A stretch of 64,000 nt of DNA from Tubiluchus corallicola (Eukaryota; Priapulida; Priapulimorpha; Priapulimorphida; Tubiluchidae), in the NCBI GenBank assembly GCA_030141605.1, contig JAQGDQ010000012.1:126001-190000 (forward strand). Reading direction: 5' to 3'. Both the position numbers and the translations under genes were made by a program. Below, piece after piece: positions 53,401 through 59,429 of this stretch (position 1 is the stretch's first letter; each line of letters opens with the position of its first letter). The notes under the pieces were generated by a model. That model was not told where the DNA came from. It did not search any database and was given only the letters and a program-made list of their open reading frames with translations.

Positions 53401-55023
53401 GTTAAAAAACCATTTTGCAAGGTGGGGTTTACCAAGTGTGGTATTTTCGGACAATGGACCACAATTTTCATGTCAGCAATTTGCCAGTTTTGCAGAAGAA
53501 TGGGACTTTCAACACATAACAAGCTCTCCAGGTTATGCACAAAGTAATGGAATGGCAGAGTTGGCTGTTAAGACTACAAAGAATTTAAAATGCAAAGCTG
53601 TTGAGAGTGGAAGAGATCCTTACGTAGCAGTTATGGAATATAGAAATACACCTACTCAAGATACTGGACTCAGTCCTGCTCAGAGAATGCTTGGACGACG
53701 AACTCGTACATCCATTCCTATGTGCTTCCAACGAAATCAAGTCTTCTTGAACCTCAGGGTATTGACAGCGATCAAGTATGACAAAATAAAAGACTTAGCA
53801 ATTTGAGAAGCAAGTGGTACTATGATCAACATAGCAAGGACCTTCAACCCTTCAAAAAAGGTCAATAAGATTAATATTGTATTTTGACAAAGTTAAAATT
53901 CATGTTAGTTGAGTTAAAGTAACAGAGTAGCAAAATTTAGCTATTGAATTTTTAGTCATTATATATACACATTTAATGTCTAATTTAAGTTGGTACCAGT
54001 AGTTCATGGTTCATAGTATGTGCTTACAGTAATTTGATCTTTGTCATTTTTAGATTTTCCAAGTTCACTGTGATTGCAAAAGTTCAAGTTTAATTGTTCT
54101 ACTTTCAATTTGTAATATATACCGTAAACTAAAAGAAGCGGCATGTAACAATATCTGGCACTATTTTAATACGGACTTCTTGTTCGTCAAATTATGATAT
54201 AAAGTATTATTTCTAATTAATCCATCTCTTCGTGTTTATCCTTATTTACGGTGTTGTGGGGGCGGTGCCTATAACGACTGGCTTGCCCATTCAACTGTGG
54301 GTGTAGTAGTGGATATTGTTACACCATATTGCTTCATGTGTTTCAATACACTTACTATTTTTCTTTGAAGTATGTCATGATCCTATCATCGTACTGCCTT
54401 TTTAGTGCATCATTTACTTAAACAATTATAGTCATGTAATTTTTACAGTCAAATAATTACAATGGCTTCTGGTGATGCTTTAGGGCTGCTTACGATGCAG
54501 AATGCTATCACCAGCGCCATCGTGCAGGAGCTGTACCAACTGCTAGTACTTCGAGCTTTAATCGTTCATTTACATCAACTCAGGAAGACAAAGGCAAAAA
54601 ACGAACAAGTATACGTGTAAGTAATTAAATAACTAATACTACATAAATCGGTAAACAGGAGTAAGTCTCTATTTATGAAGAGGTGCTCAAAAGAAGATAC
54701 TCTGGCTTACAAGGGTAAATGACGGGGACGAAAATGTTATTAGTTGTTTGAATACATTTGCAAAATCGTTACAATTGCATTTGATATCACCTTCATAATG
54801 ATGATAAACTGTATGTATTCAATTTTAGGGTTCTTTGGGGAAAGCATTTGGACGTAAACACAAGCACGAGAAACAGAATGTGTCAACGAGTAACCTCAGT
54901 ACAATCAGCTCACCGGCAGCCATTTCCACTCCAAAAATCTCTGCTGAGGAGTACAAGCAGAAGTCACAAAGCATGATACTGGATCGTCCAGCATCTTATT
55001 TGTTTGAAGGTACAACAGTGTGA
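26159..55023 (+). CDS. KAZN: Kazrin (coiled coil plus three SAM domains), 15 coding exons
   Basis: Coding exons: 26159-27410, 40178-40303, 41867-41985, 45142-45253, 45496-45678, 46161-46321, 47200-47440, 47603-47848, 48371-48573, 48759-48871, 49128-49362, 49810-49914, 50156-50322, 54484-54616, 54829-55023. All junctions are GT-AG and phase-matched; total 3591 nt, 1196 residues. Residues 1-417 are a low-complexity acidic/Ser-rich extension; about 460-730 form a coiled coil containing ELRDFIRNYEQ; 731-813 are a Ser/Thr linker with a basic RRQRKSFDP motif. SAM domains lie near 848-915, 925-992 and 1014-1085, with VDGRVLN and LTNSGVHGA; the tail is basic. The order and these motifs match vertebrate kazrin (long isoform about 775 residues) better than liprin-beta. 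Known kazrin is a cytoplasmic scaffold at junctions and endosomes. Exons 3-15 are secure; exons 1-2 rest on phase-matched splicing and an in-frame ATG. Confidence 0.9.
30660..30778. repeat. CT/TTTC-rich pyrimidine tract
   Basis: An imperfect (TCTC)n and (TTTC)n tract of about 120 bp; open frames in it are low-complexity. Confidence 0.9.
31788..31873. repeat. (ACC)n/(ATC)n trinucleotide array
   Basis: CACCACCATCACCACCACC-type units with AACAACAATA interruptions. Confidence 0.9.
32132..32326 (+). pseudogene. Possible mariner-type transposase C-terminal remnant
   Basis: The open frame reads like the end of a mariner-family transposase: a FLKRK stretch, then FDAKEIKTKFTESLDQIPFK, then a WKKCLRLVSSENAEHL block, in the place of the usual W(K/R)KC followed by a Gly-Tyr-Phe-type ending. 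Catalytic regions are missing and no terminal repeats were seen. It is a resemblance only, with no alignment made. Confidence 0.35.
33735..33833. repeat. (GTC)n/(ATC)n trinucleotide array
   Basis: Imperfect TCGTCATC-type units with a pure ATCATCATC centre. Confidence 0.88.
35011..35065. repeat. 18-bp inverted repeat (hairpin), 19-nt loop
   Basis: The left arm AATGAAAGGAGAAATTGG pairs with the right arm CCAGTTTCTCCTTTCATT with one mismatch. No coding context; it lies in kazrin intron 1. Confidence 0.8.
35785..35830. repeat. Tandem duplication, 23-bp unit, two copies
   Basis: ACGATAACTAATCTAAAAAC is followed 23 bp later by a near-identical copy with one A/G change. Confidence 0.85.
37345..37422. 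repeat. (TTTC)n microsatellite
   Basis: About 19 perfect TTTC units, then degenerate TTCATTCA-type sequence. Confidence 0.96.
38338..38411. repeat. (TC)n microsatellite
   Basis: About 36 uninterrupted TC units. Confidence 0.97.
40178..40303 (+). CDS. KAZN: Kazrin exon 2
   Basis: 126 nt, phase 1 at both ends, TTTTTTCAG acceptor and GTACGT donor. Encodes a helical-looking stretch with LLFLANPEKRAALEAV, leading into the coiled coil. Not clearly present in the human protein I can recall; inclusion is by splice phase. Confidence 0.72.
40304..41866 (+). other. Kazrin intron 2
   Basis: GTACGT donor to TTGCAG acceptor. No exon or repeat of note recognised. Confidence 0.6.
41867..41985 (+). CDS. 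KAZN: Kazrin exon 3 (start of conserved core)
   Basis: Phase 1 in, phase 0 out (GAG/GTATCT). Encodes LKFRKMVDSNKCLAARVDGS, the counterpart of the human N-terminal MMEDNKQLALRIDG region, at the start of the coiled coil. Confidence 0.88.
42562..42649. repeat. Tandem duplication, 44-bp unit, two copies
   Basis: The two units both start ATCTGCTTC and end AAGTAATTAATTC, with a few substitutions between them. Confidence 0.88.
43365..43467. repeat. ATC/ATT-rich trinucleotide region
   Basis: Imperfect CATCACC, CATCATC and ATTATC units over about 100 bp. Confidence 0.75.
43729..43775. repeat. 16-bp perfect AT-only inverted repeat, 15-nt loop
   Basis: ATAAATTAAATTAAAT and its exact reverse complement at 43760-43775. 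Confidence 0.85.
45142..45253 (+). CDS. KAZN: Kazrin exon 4
   Basis: Phase 0 in, phase 1 out (TCAA/GTAAAC). Encodes LNGLKAELADTNKRIMELN, matching the human LRAELTATNRRLAEL segment. Confidence 0.88.
45496..45678 (+). CDS. KAZN: Kazrin exon 5
   Basis: 183 nt, phase 1 both ends. A charged Gly/Ser start, then coiled coil with AEHIAMLEAELTRCRETM. Two donors are possible at the end; the GTAGGT at 45679 is chosen because it gives the phase required by exon 6 and the conserved SMRVDRKKL junction. Confidence 0.85.
46161..46321 (+). CDS. KAZN: Kazrin exon 6 (most conserved coiled-coil segment)
   Basis: Phase 1 in, phase 0 out. Encodes MRVDRKKL, LLNQMKQLYGMLED and ELRDFIRNYEQ. The last eleven residues agree with vertebrate kazrin (LRDFIRNYEQ identical), a family signature. 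Confidence 0.94.
46322..47199 (+). other. Kazrin intron 6
   Basis: GTAACA donor, TTCAG acceptor. No exon or transposon recognised inside. Confidence 0.6.
47200..47440 (+). CDS. KAZN: Kazrin exon 7 (end of coiled coil)
   Basis: Phase 0 in, phase 1 out at GTGACA. Encodes EKEKWALLRRAHEASEQ and LRAQLDMKEEQLKRT, the counterparts of the human EKWELRRQAKEAT and LRSQLDLKD. An earlier GTATCT donor at 47395 is an alternative, but the 47441 donor gives the right phase. Confidence 0.9.
47603..47848 (+). CDS. KAZN: Kazrin exon 8 (Ser/Thr linker and basic motif)
   Basis: Phase 1 both ends, ends at GTGAGT. A Ser/Thr/Pro-rich linker followed by GGSLTRLFGRRQRKSFDPSL, corresponding to the conserved basic KQRKSLDP motif of vertebrate kazrin. 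Confidence 0.9.
47849..48370 (+). other. Kazrin intron 8
   Basis: GTGAGT donor to TTTTAG acceptor. Nothing else recognised. Confidence 0.6.
48371..48573 (+). CDS. KAZN: Kazrin exon 9 (start of SAM 1)
   Basis: Phase 1 in, phase 0 out at GTTTGT. Encodes WKQATLLAWLEITLHMPMYV and AENVKSGK, matching the human first SAM domain (AWLE...MPMYV...AENVKSGK). Confidence 0.93.
48759..48871 (+). CDS. KAZN: Kazrin exon 10 (end of SAM 1)
   Basis: Acceptor TTTCAG. Encodes VLANMNDNELE and MHRKKLRQAVDD. The donor at 48872 (TG/GTATTT) is chosen over one at 48864 because only it gives the phase 2 needed by exon 11. Confidence 0.87.
49128..49362 (+). CDS. KAZN: Kazrin exon 11 (SAM 2)
   Basis: Phase 2 in, phase 0 out at GTAAGT. 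Encodes the whole second SAM domain, with WVADIWMRSIGLSQHCETF, LVDGRVLN, KELEKYLGV and KKFHQTSI. Confidence 0.93.
49457..49526. repeat. Degenerate TTAGGG-like interstitial telomeric tract
   Basis: GGGTTAAGGATTAGGGTAGG, TTAACTTAGGG, GGTTAGGGTTTGGGTTAGGC: about 70 bp of imperfect vertebrate/metazoan-type telomere units inside kazrin intron 11. Confidence 0.7.
49810..49914 (+). CDS. KAZN: Kazrin exon 12 (start of SAM 3)
   Basis: 105 nt, phase 0 both ends, GTTACAG acceptor and GTAAAA donor. Encodes DRRQRSEKC and VLVWTNHRFIQWLKNIDLD, matching the human VVWTNQRVLKWVRDIDL. Confidence 0.92.
50156..50322 (+). CDS. KAZN: Kazrin exon 13 (SAM 3)
   Basis: Phase 0 in, phase 2 out at AG/GTGAGC. Encodes EYAGYLTNSGVHGALVVMET and the LNIP helix end. 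LTNSGVHGA is identical to vertebrate kazrin. Confidence 0.94.
50363..50424. repeat. (TA)n microsatellite
   Basis: A TA-rich run between two near-identical TATAGGGAGT(C/T)ATATA motifs (about 50365 and 50436), just upstream of the LTR element. Confidence 0.9.
50451..50622 (+). repeat. 5' LTR (partial)
   Basis: Aligns with the 3' LTR from TGTAACAATATC through AAAGTATTATTTCTAATTAA to GTGTTTATCCTTATTT. It carries about 57 bp (around 50490-50550) absent from the 3' copy and lacks the terminal GATATTGTTACA. Confidence 0.75.
50785..51690 (+). pseudogene. gag-like region of the LTR element, frame-broken
   Basis: The capsid-like part is spread over at least three frames with disruptions near 50910 and 51110. 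It ends with a Cys/His-rich region (51388-51690) containing CEFCGRKH, a CPA block and NHFASKC, the double zinc-knuckle style of this class of gag proteins. In the second knuckle a position normally Cys appears as Phe. Confidence 0.78.
51770..52000 (+). pseudogene. Retroviral-type aspartic protease remnant
   Basis: VDSGANVNA at about 51778-51804 matches the Asp-Ser/Thr-Gly-Ala protease core. Downstream the frame is interrupted by several stop codons. Confidence 0.6.
52120..52761 (+). pseudogene. Reverse transcriptase region of the LTR element, inactive
   Basis: Contains ICIDPQALNKAL, FSKFDLENSYW and TRLPFGLSVSSEVFQ, typical gypsy RT blocks. The catalytic (Y/A)DD position reads SDYVMLYG, so one of the two aspartates is lost. 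The frame ends in a stop soon after and the RNase H region is mostly missing. Confidence 0.85.
52917..53806 (+). pseudogene. Integrase region of the LTR element, broken
   Basis: The zinc-binding N-domain is present (HSSHLG, then CETC) in 52917-53264, followed by a stop and the core at about 53303-53806. The second catalytic Asp (FSDNGPQF) and the Glu (SNGMAE) are visible; the first catalytic Asp position near YYSNFWE appears replaced by Cys. Confidence 0.82.
54144..54323 (+). repeat. 3' LTR
   Basis: 180 bp, TGTAACAATATC...GATATTGTTACA. A 57-bp block present in the 5' LTR is missing here. Confidence 0.82.
54484..54616 (+). CDS. KAZN: Kazrin exon 14
   Basis: The acceptor GATGCTTTAG/GG has a weak pyrimidine tract. 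It is chosen over TTTTACAG at 54448 because only it gives an open frame reaching the strong CGT/GTAAGT donor in phase 0. Encodes a Ser/Thr-rich stretch ending KGKKRTSIR. The 54448 acceptor would instead end the protein at a TAA at 54618, a possible alternative short C-terminus. Confidence 0.7.
54829..55023 (+). CDS. KAZN: Kazrin exon 15 (C-terminus)
   Basis: Phase 0 from an ATTTTAG acceptor to TGA at 55021. Starts GSLGKAFGRKHKHEK, resembling the human LGKIGRGFSSKD region, then a Ser-rich tail. Confidence 0.82.
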   Translation, partial: GSLGKAFGRKHKHEKQNVSTSNLSTISSPAAISTPKISAEEYKQKSQSMILDRPASYLFEGTTV

Positions 55024-55121
55024 AAAATTATAAAAAAATAGTAACACCTAGTGGATTAGCCAAGACTATAAAACAACTGTGATGCAGTAAGGAGCAGAGA
55101 ATGACGATTATTGAAAGAAAG

Positions 55122-55127
55122 AATAAA
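55122..55127 (+). terminator. Poly(A) signal candidate for kazrin
   Basis: AATAAA about 100 nt after the stop codon. Further AATAAA copies lie around 55330. Which is used cannot be seen. Confidence 0.4.
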
Positions 55128-55399
55128 ACATGCATACAAACAAAAATTGCATCACTAGCAAAGGAAGATGCACAATGTCCACTCAAGATGCAACTGGAGT
55201 TATAATGCTTATCAGCAGAAACTTTCTGATGTTTCGTTGACTTTAAAAGTAACTTGTCCATCTTTTCATTCTGCTTTTACTTTGCTGTTGTTTGCTAAAT
55301 GAGCTTATCAACTAACTTCTGAAGTTAGTAATAAAATAAATGAAATAATATTATCTATGGAAGAGATCTAAATTCTCAAAATAAGATTTTATGACTCAG

Positions 55400-55412
55400 C
55401 CCCCCCCCCCCC
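55400..55412. repeat. Poly(C) run
   Basis: 13 consecutive C. Confidence 0.95.
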
Positions 55413-56232
55413 AATTGTTGGCATCGGAACATGAAACATGGCATAGGCAGGCATGGACATGAAATAAAAAATGATCAAAAATTTTAAAAAAATTAATGAA
55501 GATTGAACACAATAAAAGCTTTGCTTGATTTCGTGTCTTGTCTGGTGTTGCATGCTAATACATTTATGGTGCCTCAAACTGATTTGAATACATGTTAAAA
55601 CTAGTGTAATTCATAAATAAAATTATACTGATTGACAAGTGGTCATGGAGCTTAACTGGAAATGAACAGAGGTTTTACTTATAGTTGGCAGTGGATATAT
55701 TTACAATAACTTTGAACAAAAAAGTATGCAATTAATGTTAATATTTATTCATTATATTGGTTACTTAATACCTGCTGCCTCCAAGAATGTGTCATCTATA
55801 TGTACACATTTCTTTGTAAATTTGTAGTAATAATTAATAATTAGTTGCATTTTCTCATGTTTCATTTGATTATTTGAGCTCCAAGTCATAGCTTCCTAGT
55901 AACTTTATTTACATTTAATTTGCTAGCATGGTTGTAGCCACGTTAATGTGGCTCCCATCATTAGTTATACTGAATGTGCATTTAGACCTAAAAAGAACTT
56001 AGTATGCTTTATGCTTATGTAATTTATTGTAATTTAATTCACTCAATTTATTACACTTGAAGCACAAATTTTGAAATTTAACTGTGAATATTAATAGTCG
56101 TCTGTACATGTACTGATAATTTGTATTGCATATTTGTGTTTGCTACTGCCATTTATGTAATCATGGTGTCAGTGCAACACTCACTTTGCTGACAAAAACT
56201 TAAGTTTTCACAAAAATATTTCTACCTAGTTT

Positions 56233-56238
56233 TTTATT
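56233..56238 (-). terminator. Poly(A) signal candidate for the fibrinogen-like gene
   Basis: AATAAA on the minus strand, about 390 nt beyond the stop codon at 56624. Confidence 0.25.
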
Positions 56239-56623
56239 TAGATCTATAACTTTTATGTCAAATTTAATGTAATAAACATAATAAGTTTATAAATGTATAC
56301 AAACTATAATTTACGTTTGTCTGTTTAACTACCATTAAATTAACATAGCCCTATTTTGCTGAACAGTTGATAGAATAAAATACGTCAGCAGAAGCCGAAA
56401 TCAGTCGCAATTTTTATGCTTTTCTTTGAATTATGCAGTGTAGCTACATATACGAGCAGCTCTCATGTACTACTGCTCCCAGTTACGTGACAAATTTTTT
56501 GTATTGTTAATCATCCGTCATGGGGAGTCATGTCCTGTTTTATCGCAAAGCATGTTATGTTACAGCAGCAGGTGTGCATGCCTAGTAAACTGCATCCATG
56601 CTGTTAATTTTTTAAAATGTCTC

Positions 56624-56802
56624 TTAGTGAAAGCACTGCAATGGTCCCAAATAATGAACACCCACTTCTTCAGGATCTCCAGTGTCACCAAAGTAAAGTA
56701 CAGTAATTGGAAGATCGTCCATGTTGGTCAGTAAACCTTCATCCACTCTTGGCACATTGTCGTTATTCTGACATTCACATTTTTTCTGGCCAGCACACGA
56801 TC
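56624..56802 (-). CDS. Fibrinogen-like gene, last exon
   Basis: Acceptor TCGCAG, phase 1. Encodes the CxC and acidic linker, the LPITVLYFGDTG block and the terminal GPLQCF before TAA. Closely matches the end of CNTNAP fibrinogen-like regions. Confidence 0.88.
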
Positions 56803-59382
56803 CTGCGATAAATAATAATAGCTAGTTTCTAACTTTCACATCAGACTAATTTATGTTTTGTCATGAACCGAACTGAACATTGAATAATGGAGGATGGGAG
56901 CTAGGTACATGAGGATATAGTGTTAATTGCTGGTAGACGAAAACCTAAAATTCTATCAGCTAACGTACCATTGATTCCGCACCAGCAGGTGTCAATAACG
57001 TTTTCTTTATTCCAGTATTTCTGCTTTCTACCATCCCATGTTAACCAAGCTCCATTGTCATTCAAAACAGAGCCAACGCAGTGGTACTGAAACCAGAAAA
57101 GCCTCGTAAACATGAGAGTTTCTTATGATATTACTAATTAGTACATACGGGGCATTTACGCTTAAACCAAAGTTGCAGATGCTGCACGTGAAAAGCTTCA
57201 CCATTATACGTGACAACCCTCAACAGGCCTGTTACAAACCACAAAACAAGAGCACCAGAAGAAGGTACTCTATTATGATGCTGACGAAGAAAGCGACGAA
57301 AATAATTGTCAGTGGTGACAACAATGATGAGTGTAATGATGACGACGATAGTCACGATAATGTTAAAAAGCAGAAAGCTATCGTGTCGCATTTCACTTAC
57401 AGATACGGATCCAGTAGAAGGGTATTAGGCCAAGCAAAAAGGAATTTGTTCCCCTACAAGCAGAGGTCTAATGCCAATGATACACCATAGCGCTCAGCAT
57501 CTGCTTCCAGCGTCCGCGCCTAGTTGCTGCCAGCATCTTGCGTTTACCGTTCACCGGGTAATAAAAATAAACATCTGACTTATTTTCTTAGTAGGAAAAC
57601 AAAATGGACGAACATAAAATTATTTTTGCAATGCTTTCTTTTTTAGTTACTTATTTGCGTAATAATTCGCCGCCGCAGACAACGTAAATGTTTTGTGTTT
57701 GGCTGGTTGAGGAACAGACGCTGGTAGCCAGAAGCACAGTTTCTATTTTCCAGTGTCTGTTGCCAAAACTTTGGTTTTATCACTCATTGAAAATATGCAT
57801 TTATTTCTTGCTTCGAGAAATTGGACGCCTAAGTCGGTGCCTAAAACAATCTATGTATTGTACAAACATAAGTGGCATCTTTTACTAGCATAATAAGATT
57901 GCATCAATCCAGTTATGTAATTAAAATTGAGACGAGGTCACGTCGCAACTTTTCGGGCTGCTTTACGTCTAAATCATTAACTCTGTTTACATAAGCAGAA
58001 AATACTCTACCCGCAGGACATTACGGGGTGGACTTTCCGTGACTAATTTTCTCTGATTGTAGTCTCAGAAGATCTGCACACATCTAGGTTACAAATTGTG
58101 TACACGACGTAAACAGGATGTATACCCTCTTTATATGTTTTTGCTACGCTCTACTGTCACAGCGCAGCTCTGACCAATGACATTCGTTACACAAGCTAAA
58201 TAACTCCATATCCCTACACAATTACTGTGTACGCATTAGTAAAAATGGACAAGATCATTAAAGGTGTGAAAGGATCAAGAAGATCCAGGACGCATCGTTT
58301 ATTTTCTCCGCAGTGCAAACGGCTAATAACCCCTTGAATTTTTAGTTCCACTCCACATAGGCTAGGTGATTTAATTACCCTGTGAAAAATACACACTGCT
58401 CTTCCACTGGATGGACAAAGAAAAAGTGCTTGATTAAGGTTTTATGTTATTTTTTGGTTCTGCTATAGCCAAGTCAACAACTGATAACAAGCCAACCCTT
58501 ACTGCCTACAACATGTTGATCCGTCCGGCTCCCTGTAGTCTTGTGTCTACACACTACAAATAATGATTGTAACGATGAATAACATGTTTTTGATGATCAT
58601 TGTGAAGCATTTTAAATGAATGAACTCACGGTCAGTCATCTAGATTTATCCCAGAATGAACGTCTAGTGAGTAAAGCAAATTTGCGAAATGATGAAAAAA
58701 TGACTGTGTAAACATGCAAGGTATATAACTAGTCCGTAAAACAAAATAAGCAACTAACGATGGGGTAATTGCTAAAATAGGAAAATATAAATCTAAAATT
58801 GTGATAATTCAGGTTTCACGCCAACAAAAGCTCTTTGTTTTTCGTAACATTGCAGATGTTTAGGTAGTCATCAAGAAATTTTGAAATAGGCCCTGCCCTT
58901 TTTCGCCGTGAAAACGTTTGAACTAAATCCAGATTAAAAGAGCCAGACAGTTTCCTTCTGGTGTTCAGATAACATGCCTAATTGTTACAGCAAGGTCTCG
59001 CGAATTCAGCAATATATAGATTTACAATGTCACTGATAGTGTAGCATACGTGTTGTTATTTTAATCGCTATTATTGCTGTATAAGTTCATGGCTCACTCG
59101 AAAGTACTGCTGACATTCAAGTGCAGTCTGCATGAACTCTCTTATTTTTGCTACATCCTCAGTATAGCTGATTTTTCTAGAGTATTCTTCTTGTCCTTCA
59201 AAACCATTAACTGCTATGTCTGTCATTGAATCATGGTGAAATTCAGTTATTCCTGAAATAAAACAATATATATATATTTATATATATATATTAAGGTATA
59301 TGTAACATATGTAAAATATATATATACTATATCTATATATATGTGTGTGTGTGTGTGTGTGCGCGCGCGCGTGCGTGCGTGC

Positions 59383-59429
<47 letters not shown>

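Larger units (their letters stand above)
50451..54323 (+). mobile_element. Degenerate Ty3/gypsy-type LTR retrotransposon in kazrin intron 13
   Basis: About 3.9 kb, same strand as kazrin. The 3' LTR starts TGTAACAATATC and ends GATATTGTTACA, a perfect inverted 12-mer. The 5' LTR shares the start and middle but lacks the matching end. A purine-rich tract (AAAAGAAGCGG) precedes the 3' LTR. The internal order is gag with zinc-knuckle region, protease, reverse transcriptase, integrase, the gypsy order. The coding is broken by frameshifts and stops, the polymerase active site is altered and most of the RNase H region is absent, so it cannot be autonomous. No target-site duplication is recognisable. 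Confidence 0.88.
55128..56623. other. Convergent intergenic region
   Basis: Lies between the 3' ends of kazrin (plus) and the fibrinogen-like gene (minus), and likely holds both 3' UTRs. It contains a poly(C) run at 55400-55412 and a minus-strand AATAAA at 56233-56238. No gene recognised. Confidence 0.5.
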
